NCBI GenBank assembly: GCA_017403825.1
Contig: JAFRDO010000067.1
Span: forward strand, 39,469 to 103,468
DNA length: 64,000 nt
Origin: Kiritimatiellia bacterium
GTDB taxonomy: Bacteria; Verrucomicrobiota; Kiritimatiellia; RFP12; UBA1067
Reading direction: 5' to 3'
Below the pieces are notes generated by a model that worked only from the letters and a program-made list of their open reading frames with translations, was not told where the DNA came from and did not search any database. Below are positions 1 through 8,283 of the stretch, piece by piece. Position numbers and translations under genes: made by a program. The number at the start of each line of letters is the position of its first letter. The stretch's first letter is position 1.

Positions 1-906
1 GAAGAACTCCGGCTCGCCCCATTTCTTCACCGGGAAATCATGCTCGAGGCGGTATCGCCAAACCTTTGCAGTCCGCTCGTCGCATGCCAGCGTAATGGTA
101 TAGACGTAGTCGCGCCAGCTCGACACCGGCAGCGGCGTACGCACAGCGTCCCTCCATCCGTCCGCCGTCTTCGCCTCAAGGCTGACGCGCCGCCACGGCA
201 TATGATAGCCGTATGCGCTATTCCACGCGTGAAGCCCTGGCAGCGTCATGGAACGTATGGTCACGGGCGCGGCAAACGTGTAGATGCGCTCGTCTCCATT
301 AGTGGAGACGGAGACAGGCTTTAGGGAGGGACGCACCTCGTTGCGCACGCAAGGCATCATGCCGCCCTCGTCTCCGAGGGGCGTGGGGAACGCGAGAACG
401 CAGATGTCGCGCCAGTCGGAGTCGGCATCCCTGAGCCTTTCAGGCACCTCCGGCAGGCGCAGCGCTTCGCCTTCGTTGAGATCGTGCCGCGCACATTCGA
501 TGTCGCGCTGGCAATGGTCAAGGTCAATCCATGGCCCGCCGGACTGCGACCAGCCTGGACAGTTCTGCACGGTGAGTTTGAGGTCCAGCCGCATACACTC
601 GTCGCCGAGGTAGCGCATGACGCCGTCCCACTTCTCGCTCATGCAAGGAATCTGCACCGGACAATCAGGCCATGCCCCTTTCTTCCCGTGATTGATGTGG
701 AAGAAGTGGACGCCGGAAAATCCCGCGCCCTTGATGGCCTCCAGATCGCACCGTAGCCCGTCCGTGCGGACGTTCCCGCCCATGAACTCCAGCCACGCCT
801 CCGGGCCGCGCAGGTCCTCTGCGCTCGCACGTCCGAAAAGCGCAGAAAAAAGAAGCGCCGCAGAAATCACCGCCAGCAGGCGTTGCCGTTTTTCATGACA
901 AGTCAT
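1..906 (-). CDS. GH106-like alpha-L-rhamnosidase, N-terminal part (runs off window)
   Basis: This is a secreted glycosidase gene whose 3' end lies outside the window; 302 codons are visible. The protein starts with a signal peptide (about residues 1-29, ending ALFGRASA). Residues 38-70 carry an LEFMGGNV...DLEAIKGAGFSGVHFFH pattern, and residues 112-126 read TVQNCPGWSQSGGPW. Both are hallmarks I associate with the N-terminal catalytic region of GH106 alpha-L-rhamnosidases. It lies 56 bp downstream of a beta-helix protein and a GH31 enzyme on the same strand, so it probably belongs to one polysaccharide-utilisation operon that may attack rhamnose-rich pectin. The catalytic residues are not all visible, so the family call rests on the N-terminal signature. 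Confidence 0.72.
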   Translation of the reverse strand, partial: MTCHEKRQRLLAVISAALLFSALFGRASAEDLRGPEAWLEFMGGNVRTDGLRCDLEAIKGAGFSGVHFFHINHGKKGAWPDCPVQIPCMSEKWDGVMRYLGDECMRLDLKLTVQNCPGWSQSGGPWIDLDHCQRDIECARHDLNEGEALRLPEVPERLRDADSDWRDICVLAFPTPLGDEGGMMPCVRNEVRPSLKPVSVSTNGDERIYTFAAPVTIRSMTLPGLHAWNSAYGYHMPWRRVSLEAKTADGWRDAVRTPLPVSSWRDYVYTITLACDERTAKVWRYRLEHDFPVKKWGEPEFF

Positions 907-962
907 AGAACCGCATTCTCTCCCCTTTGTCCAGCATCACAGCGTCGCATAAGCCGATTGCC

Positions 963-2045
963 TCAATCGCGAAGATACGACGCGCGCGCATCGCGCGGAT
1001 CGTTAGCGCGCTTAGGATCGAAGTTAACGTCGCGCAGATAGCCTCCGCCGCCCGGTGCGCCGACTTCGACCAGGCAGTTCGTCGCATCGCTGTTCCGGAA
1101 CACCACCGTGGGAGTCTGCACCTTGGCGTGGAACTGCCCGACGCTCGAGAAACCCACGTGGCGCATCCACGGCTTCGACAGATACCAATAGCAGAAGCAC
1201 TTGTCGAGGATGCCGCTTCCGTTTTTGCCGAACTTGAAGCCGGTGGCGAACTGGTCGCTGTAGCAGAAGTCCATCCAGTTGTTGGCGGCGTTGATCTCGA
1301 ACCCGACGCTACTGGAGTAGAACTCCTGCTCCTTCTTCATGGCGAGAAGCGGATGAATGTCACGCAGGCAGTTGCCGCCGCTGTTGACAACCACTCCCTT
1401 CGCCACGGCATAGATGCGCATGTTTGCGAGGGTGTTGTCGTAGCCGTCCACCAGGACACCGATAGAATCCGGCGCGTTGTTGCCCACGATGTTGACGTTG
1501 CGGATGTCCGAGTCGGAAGAGCCGCTGTTAGCCCCGTGCTTGATGTGGAGGCCGATGTGCACGCCCTTCATCGAGCAGTCCGCGACGAGCGTCTCGCGTC
1601 CGCCGTCGATGGAGACGCCGTTCGCGACTCCGCTTCCGTCGATGATGCCGCCCTTGAGCCAGTACCAGCTGCCTGGGAGCATGATGTTGTTGGCAGGGTG
1701 GATGCCGCCGAGCCGCACCATCGCCTCCGCATTGGTCCAGCCGGGGGCGGCCTTGAACTTCGCGTACGTCGAGAGCCGCAGCGACACGCTCTTCTCCGGG
1801 TGCGCGGGCGTACAGACCGGCTTGTCAAGGAGGTAGGTGCCGTCAGGGAAGAAAATCTCGCGGTTTGGGTTGGCGTCGATCAGCCGCTGGATGGCGTCCG
1901 AACACGGAACGGTGCCGTCGCCTGCGATGCCGCGCGCCGACACGACCGCGCAACGTGCAGCGTCCGACGGGTTTCCGGCTAACGCCACAACTGCGCCAAG
2001 CACACTCGCCGCAACGATTATGAACAGTTGCTTCGTTTCCCTCAT
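963..2045 (-). CDS. Secreted right-handed beta-helix (pectate-lyase-3-like) protein
   Basis: This is a 360-residue exported protein with a signal peptide (residues 1 to about 24). The ARGIAGDGTVPCSDAIQRLID stretch near residue 35 is typical of the pectate_lyase_3 entry of right-handed beta-helix proteins. The rest contains many short Asn- and Gly-rich strands (for example NNIMLPGSWYWLKGGIIDGS) that would form helix rungs. Such proteins are lyases, hydrolases or polysaccharide-binding scaffolds, and the exact activity cannot be read. Its start overlaps the stop of the GH31 gene by ATGA, so the two are translationally coupled. A GH106-like gene follows 56 bp downstream. Confidence 0.7.
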   Translation of the reverse strand: MRETKQLFIIVAASVLGAVVALAGNPSDAARCAVVSARGIAGDGTVPCSDAIQRLIDANPNREIFFPDGTYLLDKPVCTPAHPEKSVSLRLSTYAKFKAAPGWTNAEAMVRLGGIHPANNIMLPGSWYWLKGGIIDGSGVANGVSIDGGRETLVADCSMKGVHIGLHIKHGANSGSSDSDIRNVNIVGNNAPDSIGVLVDGYDNTLANMRIYAVAKGVVVNSGGNCLRDIHPLLAMKKEQEFYSSSVGFEINAANNWMDFCYSDQFATGFKFGKNGSGILDKCFCYWYLSKPWMRHVGFSSVGQFHAKVQTPTVVFRNSDATNCLVEVGAPGGGGYLRDVNFDPKRANDPRDARASYLRD

Positions 2046-4231
2046 CGCTTCTCTCCGTTGCCATTCCTTATGCGAAAGAGCGGAATCTCCACCATCGGAA
2101 CTTTGACAGTGAGCCGCAGGCCCTCACGCCCGGCCCGATGGATCTTACCTGTCGCACGCTCCTTCCATTCGCCGCGCGGCAGATAGACCTCGCGGACATC
2201 TTCCGGCCCGAGCACAGGCGCAACAAGGATTTCGTCGCCCAGCATGAATTCGTCGGCGATGGAATACGTGTTCGGGTCGTCCTGCCAATCCAGGACAAGA
2301 GGCCGCACGACAGGCACGCCCTGTTCCGCCGCAACCCGAACCGCCTGCCGGATATACTTCGCCATGTCTTCGCGCTTCGCTAGATCCGTTACATACTGCC
2401 TTTGCGTCGCCTCGCTGAAATCATAGACGTTGCGCACGTATCCGTGGCTCTGCATGCAGGGCATGAATGCAGTAAACGACAAGGCGCGTGCGAAGATGCG
2501 CTCTTCCTCCTCTGCGGACAACGTCTTGCCGCGCCGCACATAGACCGTCTCCTCGCCGGACTTCGCCTCCGTCCGCGAGAGGTCGAACGCACCCGTCTTG
2601 AGATCCATCACGCCCGCCGGCTCCATGCGCGATCCGCCGTCATACTGGTAGCCGCCGTAGTCGTAGCTCATGAACGGGATTCCGCTCATGCCGGAATTGA
2701 GGACGGCCAGCACCTGGTCGTCCAGCTTGCTCCACATGCGCATCTGGTCGCCGGCCCACATGTACGGGTTGCGCCCGGACCCGATGCCGCCGCCGCGCGT
2801 CAGCACCATGAAGCCGCCCTTATCCGCCGCCATACGGGTCATCTCCCGCGTAAAGCGCGAGACGAAGAACGCCGGATAGGCATGATGGACGGCGGCGCCG
2901 TCGAACACGCCGGGGGCGTGCCACTTGTAGTCCACGCGGATTGCGCCGTAGTCGCGTCCGTTGTCAGGCAACTCTTCGCAGAAGTCGATCTTCACGCCCG
3001 ACACTCCCAGATCAACGAGTTCCTTCCATACGACGTTCACGTACCAGTCCCACATCGCGGGATTGGTGATGTCGAGCGCGATGTTGCTTCTGGTGATCTT
3101 GCCGGAGTCGGGATTGACGTTGACGCCTGTCAGGTAGACGTCGGGTATCATCTCCGTGCCGGACTGGAACGGCTTGCCGTCCTTGAAAATGTTGACGTGA
3201 GCCAGGAATTCGTTCTTGAACCCCGGACATCTGCGATCGATCGGCGAACCGACGCGCATGTAGACGAGCATCTTTATGCCCTTGCTCCGCAGGAATTCGC
3301 CGCAGGCTTTCAGCGCTTCGTGCCGCTTTCGCGCAAGGTCGGAATCGCCGAACATCTCGATGTTCCAGCCCTCCATTATGAACGCCTTGGGCTTAGCGCC
3401 CATCGCCTCATAGCGGGCGAGCATCTCCTTCACGCCAACGCCGAGAAGCGCCTTGCCTTCCCAGTAGCCCTGCCTAGCGTACTTCTTGAATGTGAAGCCG
3501 TCCAGCACGGAAAGGTCTGGCTCGTAGCGGCAGACAATGGGGCCTGTCGCCCAGTCCGGCGGGAGCAACGAGCCGCCCTGAAGGCGATGCACGCCCTTGA
3601 CCGCATCCAGCATGCGGTCCGTAGCCCACACATAAAGGTCAATGCGACGTCCGCGCCCCGTCACGGACCACTCGTCTGGCCGCGCCGCGCCCATGTCCGC
3701 CGTCATCGTGCCGTAGTCGTTCACGAACACGCCCGCGCCGGAAGTCGTGGCAAAGAAAGGAATCGGCGCGTACGTCGTGTCGCTCTCGTTCCATCCGTCG
3801 GAAGAGCAGAGCAGGATCTTCTGTCCGCGCTGGTTCAGGCGGTCCAGCCGCTCGCCAAAGCCATATACGCCCTCGCCAGGCAAGAACGTCCCTTTCGCAA
3901 CAAACCCATCTGGCCCGACGGCCAGCGATGTTATCTCACGGACGATCCGCCCCTTCTTGGAGCGGAAGCGAATCGCAAATGGATTCTGCGAAACCTCGAC
4001 GCGGGAGCCGTCCGGCGCACCGAAAGACGGAACGCCCTCGCCCATGAACGCCGCTAGCGCCTGCACGGCGCCGCTTTCGGAGAATCGGCCTTCCGCGTCA
4101 GCCAGGCGTACCCGCCATACGCCGCCGCCGAGTTCGTCGGCACGGCCCGCGACGCCATCAGGCGTACGGAACTCAACTGCCGGCGCGGCAAGCGCCAGCA
4201 TGGCAACAAACTGTACAAGAATAGTTTTCAT
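2042..4231 (-). CDS. GH31 family alpha-glycosidase (alpha-glucosidase/xylosidase type), secreted
   Basis: The start was set at 4231, where the product begins MKTILVQFVAMLALAAPA, a clean signal peptide; the in-frame upstream extension looks untranslated. The 729-residue protein has the GH31 layout: an N-terminal beta domain, a (beta/alpha)8 barrel from about residue 230, and the nucleophile motif GVKIDFCEELPDNG (nucleophile about D416), which is close to YicI-type alpha-xylosidases. A WAGDQMRMW segment later supplies the probable acid/base Asp. C-terminal beta domains follow. It heads an operon with the beta-helix protein (ATGA overlap) and the GH106-like gene. Substrate is not determinable; hemicellulose or pectin side chains are plausible. 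Confidence 0.85.
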   Translation of the reverse strand: MKTILVQFVAMLALAAPAVEFRTPDGVAGRADELGGGVWRVRLADAEGRFSESGAVQALAAFMGEGVPSFGAPDGSRVEVSQNPFAIRFRSKKGRIVREITSLAVGPDGFVAKGTFLPGEGVYGFGERLDRLNQRGQKILLCSSDGWNESDTTYAPIPFFATTSGAGVFVNDYGTMTADMGAARPDEWSVTGRGRRIDLYVWATDRMLDAVKGVHRLQGGSLLPPDWATGPIVCRYEPDLSVLDGFTFKKYARQGYWEGKALLGVGVKEMLARYEAMGAKPKAFIMEGWNIEMFGDSDLARKRHEALKACGEFLRSKGIKMLVYMRVGSPIDRRCPGFKNEFLAHVNIFKDGKPFQSGTEMIPDVYLTGVNVNPDSGKITRSNIALDITNPAMWDWYVNVVWKELVDLGVSGVKIDFCEELPDNGRDYGAIRVDYKWHAPGVFDGAAVHHAYPAFFVSRFTREMTRMAADKGGFMVLTRGGGIGSGRNPYMWAGDQMRMWSKLDDQVLAVLNSGMSGIPFMSYDYGGYQYDGGSRMEPAGVMDLKTGAFDLSRTEAKSGEETVYVRRGKTLSAEEEERIFARALSFTAFMPCMQSHGYVRNVYDFSEATQRQYVTDLAKREDMAKYIRQAVRVAAEQGVPVVRPLVLDWQDDPNTYSIADEFMLGDEILVAPVLGPEDVREVYLPRGEWKERATGKIHRAGREGLRLTVKVPMVEIPLFRIRNGNGEKR

Positions 4232-4260
4232 TGTGTTATTATGTAGTGTTATGAAAATGT

Positions 4261-4269
4261 AGTATAGCA
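4261..4269 (-). promoter_or_regulatory. Extended -10 promoter of the GH31 operon
   Basis: The minus strand reads TGCTATACT, matching the TGN-extended -10 seen throughout the window. Transcription would start near 4254, giving a leader of about 22 nt before the GH31 start at 4231. No convincing -35 is seen. Confidence 0.5.
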
Positions 4270-4322
4270 CACCCCCAGAAACTAGGCAACGCCTAACGGG
4301 TGCGTTTTGCATTTGTTCCGTA

Positions 4323-4551
4323 ATGGGTTACCGGATTGATTGCAGTAGTCGCAGAAGCCGCAGAGATTGCGCTCAAGACCCGATTGTCGTCGCTCGGCTC
4401 TCGGGCTTCGCCCTCGGCTATCCCCTCGCTTCGCTCGGCACCCCTGATAGACATCGCCTGCGGCGACTCCTCCCTTCAGTCGTCGGGGGATATCTCACTG
4501 CGTTCGGCGGCTACCCCGCCATTCGATCTTCATTCGCTTCTGTTGGCGTTG
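4323..4551. other. Gene-free, hairpin-rich intergenic stretch
   Basis: No convincing coding sequence is seen here. The stretch is GC-rich and full of short self-complementary pieces, for example GGGC-TTCG-CCC near 4408. It lies directly before the long palindrome at 4552-4674, and together they separate the GH31 operon from the divergent lipoprotein gene. Confidence 0.4.
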
Positions 4552-4674
4552 CATTTGCGCGGGCGACAATCGGTCTTGAGCGCGGTTGCCAAAGGCAGGT
4601 ACGGCATCGACGGTGCCGCCGCCTGCCATAGGCGAATAACCGCGGACGATTTCGATTGTCGCCCCGCGCAAATG
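4552..4674. repeat. 123-nt imperfect palindrome (long nested stem-loop)
   Basis: The arms 4552-4572 and 4653-4674 are complementary over 21 bp with one bulge. Inside are further stems: 4581-4587 with 4638-4644 (7 bp), 4588-4590 with 4631-4633, 4594-4599 with 4622-4627 (6 bp), and 4602-4606 with 4614-4618, leaving a 7-nt loop at 4607-4613. The whole block can fold as one long hairpin in either strand. It could be a MITE-like element, a REP-type sequence or a structured RNA. It does not show clear integron attC core boxes. No neighbouring transposase is present. Confidence 0.7.
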
Positions 4675-4896
4675 AAGAGTCAATGGAATGCCAATGTTGA
4701 GTCACAGGCGGGGAGGTGACGACAATCGGGAATTGGACGCAAACACTGCGAACTCTGCGACTAAACCAACAACCCCGCAGCCACCAATCCCAACCCCTGT
4801 TTCCAGCACTCAAAGCAAATACCACTTTGCATTCACTTCTGGAAATGACGCTTTGGGTTGGAATAGTGTGGGGGTGAATTACGTCCGACGGAATTA

Positions 4897-4905
4897 TGGT
4901 ATAAT
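4897..4905 (+). promoter_or_regulatory. Extended -10 promoter (TGGTATAAT) of the lipoprotein gene
   Basis: A perfect TGGTATAAT lies 35 nt upstream of the lipoprotein start codon at 4941. A Shine-Dalgarno sequence (GGGGAGGG, about 4925-4932) sits between them. No strong -35 hexamer is visible, as expected for an extended -10 promoter. Confidence 0.65.
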
Positions 4906-4940
4906 ACTGATATTCTACAAAACAGGGGAGGGAATGTGAA

Positions 4941-6050
4941 ATGAACAGAAACACGGTCAAGGCGATGATTGCACTCGCATCGTCTGCAATTCTCTTCGCG
5001 GGCTGCGACATAGATCCTATGGGCGAGAAGCGCGAAGAACGCAAGCGTGCGGCGGAAGAGCGCTCACAGGCAGAACGGGCTCGCCAAGAGTTGGAGTCGC
5101 AACGCGTGGCGATGACGAGATACGCAACCGGAAAGCGTCAGATGTTCCAGTCCCGTCTTTCCGAAGTCCAACAAACAGAGAAATCTCTCCGTTCCGACCT
5201 CTCCACGTTGACAACCATAATCGACAACATCATGTTCGAGAAGGATACCGAGGGAAAAGACAAGCGGTACGAGACCAAGGTCCTGCGGATTCTCAAGAAC
5301 GCCGAAGTGAACACACTTGCATCAAAATATCTAGCCTCCGACTTTTCGGGGATTATCGCCACCTACATCGAACGCGTCCGAGACGCACGCGCCGCCGATG
5401 CGAGGTATGCTGCTGCCGTGCAAGACACAGAAGAAATCTACGGCGCCAACATTGAAGAGACGAAAAAATGGTCACAGATGACACATCAACAAAGAGAAAA
5501 TGAAATCAACCGTCTCAAAGATGAGATTACAACCCTGGAATCAAAGCGCAAGCAGGTACTGAACGAGTACAAGACTACCACACGTCATTCAATTCTTGGA
5601 AAAGAACGACAGCTGCTAGAAAGAGGTGAGCGCAAAGACGTCACAAATAATAAGCTGTTAGAAATCGATGACCTACTTGCTGAAAAACGGCGGCAAATCG
5701 ATGACCTGACAGACCCAAATATGCAGCGCCAGATGGTCGACAAAACGGCAATTGCTGTGCAATCACGGCAACAACGCGCAATGGATACGCGCAGAGTCGC
5801 CATGCAAGACATCGACCGCCGGCTTAAACCGAAAAAAACAGTTACCGATGTGATTGCCGAGTTCGAGGCCGATACTATCGGCAAGCTGCGCAAGACCATT
5901 TCGGGCAAGATCGCCGCGCTTGACGGCGAGGTAAAATCACTGAAAGAAAAGATCGCCCTCGCAGACGAGATTATTCTGGCCATTCCGCTTTACGACCAAG
6001 GAGAGATCAAGCGCCAGCGGCAGAAGCTTGAAAACATTGCTGTGCGGTAA
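4941..6050 (+). CDS. Coiled-coil lipoprotein of unknown function
   Basis: The 369-residue product starts with a lipoprotein signal peptide ending in the lipobox LFAGC (Cys about residue 22). It continues with long Arg/Glu/Gln-rich segments (residues about 30-110, 180-260 and 310-360) predicted to be coiled coils. No enzymatic motif is seen. The stop precedes a zinc-ribbon membrane protein start by 19 bp, so the two probably form an operon under the TGGTATAAT promoter at 4897. A structural or envelope-spacing role is possible, but this is inference from composition only. Confidence 0.75.
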   Translation: MNRNTVKAMIALASSAILFAGCDIDPMGEKREERKRAAEERSQAERARQELESQRVAMTRYATGKRQMFQSRLSEVQQTEKSLRSDLSTLTTIIDNIMFEKDTEGKDKRYETKVLRILKNAEVNTLASKYLASDFSGIIATYIERVRDARAADARYAAAVQDTEEIYGANIEETKKWSQMTHQQRENEINRLKDEITTLESKRKQVLNEYKTTTRHSILGKERQLLERGERKDVTNNKLLEIDDLLAEKRRQIDDLTDPNMQRQMVDKTAIAVQSRQQRAMDTRRVAMQDIDRRLKPKKTVTDVIAEFEADTIGKLRKTISGKIAALDGEVKSLKEKIALADEIILAIPLYDQGEIKRQRQKLENIAVR

Positions 6051-6069
6051 GAGCAACTGGACATTGACA

Positions 6070-7605
6070 ATGATCATAAAATGCGGCGACTGTGGGAAGG
6101 AGATGGAGGTCGCGTCCGAATTAACGGACGGGCAGCACGTAAAGTGTCCTTCATGCGGCAAGAAAACGACATACCGCAAGCCGACGCGAATCGATATTCC
6201 CATTGAAAATGCCGTCCGGCATAACCGACAAGAATCACATAGCAGGCAAGAACCGCATAACCGGCAAGAACCAGCAGAAGAAAAACGCCCCCGCCTCAAG
6301 TTGCAACGTCCAAGCGTATCATCCGATGAGTCCGTCAATCTCGATGCCCAGGCCATCATGCGGAGAATGGAGATGGAGCGGACGGCGGAACCCGCGGCGG
6401 AAGTGAAAGGGCCCGCCGTCAGGCAGGGGCCTCGGCTGGAATTCCTATTGAAGGTGGCCGCCATGCTTCTCGTCGCTGCAGCCTGTTTCGTCGGCGGCGA
6501 ATGGTGGCTGAAGACGAAACGGACGAAGGAGGAGCAGCATTTGGATCTCCAACACAATTCCGCGGAGAAGGCAAAGGAGACTACTGCAAAGCACGAGGCG
6601 GAGCTGGAGGCGAGGCGTGCGCAGGTGGAAGCCATGAAAGCGGAACGCGAGAAGGCTCGCGAGCAGGAGAGGCTGCGACGCGAGCAGGGAAAAGCTGCAC
6701 GTGAGAAAAAGAGAGAAGACGAGCGCAAGGCGAAGGAGGAGAAATCGGCAGCAATTAAGGCTGCCAGGGAAAAGTTCAACGACGCCATGCGCATGTTCGA
6801 CGGTGCCGTCGTCCTGCCTTGGCGGCAGCTTGCAAAGGAAAAGCGCCCCGGCGCCGTCGACGCGGTGTTCCTGTGCCTCACTCCGGACTCAACCGGCAGA
6901 CGGTCGGAGCTTCACGAAGTGGTGTCGAAAGCCGGCGGCGAGTGCACCGTCTCATTGTTATTGTCGACGGGCGATATGCAGGAGCTGAGCCTTGCCGATC
7001 TCGAGCAAAAGATGAACACGAGCGGAGGAATTGTGCACGACGGCAGATTCGCCTACATGTTCTGTCCAAAGGAAAATGCACAGCCTCAGCCCGTTCCTCC
7101 GTCCTCGGCAAACCCATCAAAACTGCGCATGGGCGCCATGTACAACATGTTTCGGGTCTGCAAGCTGTCTACGGAGCGGCTGGCATTCGAGACCCGGCTT
7201 AACGTTCCTGGAAGAAAAAATCCGCTGTTTCTGACGACGGTAGGGTTTGACGAACTGCTAAGAGCAAACGTCATTGACGACGCGTTGCGGCAGATTGCAA
7301 TTGCGTCTGTCGGAACTCCAGCGGCCAAGAAGCCGCCGCGGCGGACAGTCATGATGTACGATGGCTCTGTCATTAAGAAACAAATGAACAAAACGCTTGT
7401 GCCAAGGAATCCCCGCAACCATGACCGATCATGGGGAAGCCTGGCTACCGAGGCAAGACGGCAAGAAGACCAGGGCCACCAATACGAAGCGGAGATCGAA
7501 CGACAGCGAAGCAAGGCAGTGAGGGACAAAATGCAGCAGCTGCGCGAATCGGCAACGCTGTCAGTTTCCGTGAAGGTCGCGGACGAGGAGCAAAACACGC
7601 CCTAG
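6070..7605 (+). CDS. Zinc-ribbon, single-TM, coiled-coil protein of unknown function
   Basis: The start at 6070 (MIIKCGDCGKEME) puts a CxxC...CxxC zinc ribbon at residues 4-30, a layout common in verrucomicrobial and planctomycetal membrane proteins. An upstream in-frame start at 6028 would overlap the lipoprotein gene. A transmembrane helix lies at about residues 125-147 (VAAMLLVAAACFVGGEWWL). A long highly charged Glu/Lys/Arg coiled coil (about residues 150-240) and a globular C-terminal half follow. The zinc ribbon would be cytoplasmic and the coiled coil extracytoplasmic. It is cotranscribed with the coiled-coil lipoprotein, so the pair may act together in the envelope. Confidence 0.7.
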   Translation: MIIKCGDCGKEMEVASELTDGQHVKCPSCGKKTTYRKPTRIDIPIENAVRHNRQESHSRQEPHNRQEPAEEKRPRLKLQRPSVSSDESVNLDAQAIMRRMEMERTAEPAAEVKGPAVRQGPRLEFLLKVAAMLLVAAACFVGGEWWLKTKRTKEEQHLDLQHNSAEKAKETTAKHEAELEARRAQVEAMKAEREKAREQERLRREQGKAAREKKREDERKAKEEKSAAIKAAREKFNDAMRMFDGAVVLPWRQLAKEKRPGAVDAVFLCLTPDSTGRRSELHEVVSKAGGECTVSLLLSTGDMQELSLADLEQKMNTSGGIVHDGRFAYMFCPKENAQPQPVPPSSANPSKLRMGAMYNMFRVCKLSTERLAFETRLNVPGRKNPLFLTTVGFDELLRANVIDDALRQIAIASVGTPAAKKPPRRTVMMYDGSVIKKQMNKTLVPRNPRNHDRSWGSLATEARRQEDQGHQYEAEIERQRSKAVRDKMQQLRESATLSVSVKVADEEQNTP

Positions 7606-7663
7606 CCTGGCAGGCCCCGGACAAGGCTCGAAACAATTGCAACACCTCCCTGTGTGTATTTTT

Positions 7664-7737
7664 CAACCACGGAAAACACGGAACAACACAGAAAACAGGC
7701 CATTTCGATTCCGTGTATTCTGTGTATTCCGTGGTTT
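7664..7737. repeat. Intergenic inverted repeat of the ACCACGGAA...TTCCGTGGT type
   Basis: The arms, about 7665-7694 and 7709-7736, are imperfect inverted repeats built from ACGGAA/ACACAGAA units and their complement. I recognise this type as a multi-copy intergenic element in several environmental genomes, where it creates spurious protein predictions. It lies between the stop at 7605 and the OMP stop at 7774, in a 168-bp gap with no other feature. It could serve as a bidirectional terminator for these convergent genes. Confidence 0.65.
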
Positions 7738-7773
7738 TGCAAAACTACCTCACCCGTCAGATACCGTAAGCTT

Positions 7774-8283
7774 TCAGAACGTGCGCTGCACGCCGGCGGC
7801 AAGCGTGTAAACGGTTTCCACGCGCGAATCAAGGCCAAGCGTCACCCCGGCGTCAAACCTAAGCGACCATTCCTCGGTAAGGTGCCAGAACGCGCCGACG
7901 CCTGCGGCAGGGCCAACCTGCCCGGCGTCGCCGCCGATCCAACCGCGCGCTCCGGCCGTAACGAACGGGTCGAATCGCGAATACCCGAAGAGGTCCCCGT
8001 AGAGCGACCAAGCCTGAAGGTGAAGCAATGCGTCCACACCCAGCCCTGCGGAATCCTCAAGCCACACGGCTTCGCCTTCCACCGCCCAGAACTCGCCGAG
8101 ATACCAGCCGGCGCGGAGCAAGCCGCCGCCCAGACGCCGCATCGAAGAGCCGCCCTGCGGGAGCGTCAGCGAAGCCGCCGCGCCTACATAGCCTCCTGCG
8201 GAACCGGAATCTTCCTCCGCTCTCTCGGACGCGAGAGACGAGAGGGACGCGAGGGACAGGAGAAGAATCGCCAAACGCTTCAT
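7774..8283 (-). CDS. Small outer-membrane beta-barrel protein
   Basis: The 169-residue protein has a signal peptide (MKRLAILLLSLASLSSLAS). Alternating hydrophobic strands with aromatic girdles follow (GYVGAAASLTLP, LRAGWYLGEFWAVEGEAVWL, PFVTAGARGWIGGDAG, VYTLAAGVQRTF). It ends in Phe, as outer-membrane barrel strands do, which suggests about eight strands of the OmpA/OmpW type. Its start overlaps the stop of proA by ATGA, so it is translationally coupled to a proline-biosynthesis gene with no obvious functional link. Confidence 0.7.
   Translation of the reverse strand: MKRLAILLLSLASLSSLASERAEEDSGSAGGYVGAAASLTLPQGGSSMRRLGGGLLRAGWYLGEFWAVEGEAVWLEDSAGLGVDALLHLQAWSLYGDLFGYSRFDPFVTAGARGWIGGDAGQVGPAAGVGAFWHLTEEWSLRFDAGVTLGLDSRVETVYTLAAGVQRTF

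Noticed and set aside
2402..4057. Plus-strand open frame of 551 codons
   Set aside because: It is antisense to the GH31 gene and has no recognisable motif or ribosome-binding site.
4552..4674. Integron attC site
   Set aside because: The palindrome is of similar size, but clear R'/R'' core boxes (GTTRRRY) and an integrase are lacking.
7640..7838. Overlapping short frames in the 7.66-kb repeat
   Set aside because: They are translations of the intergenic repeat itself, a known source of spurious proteins.
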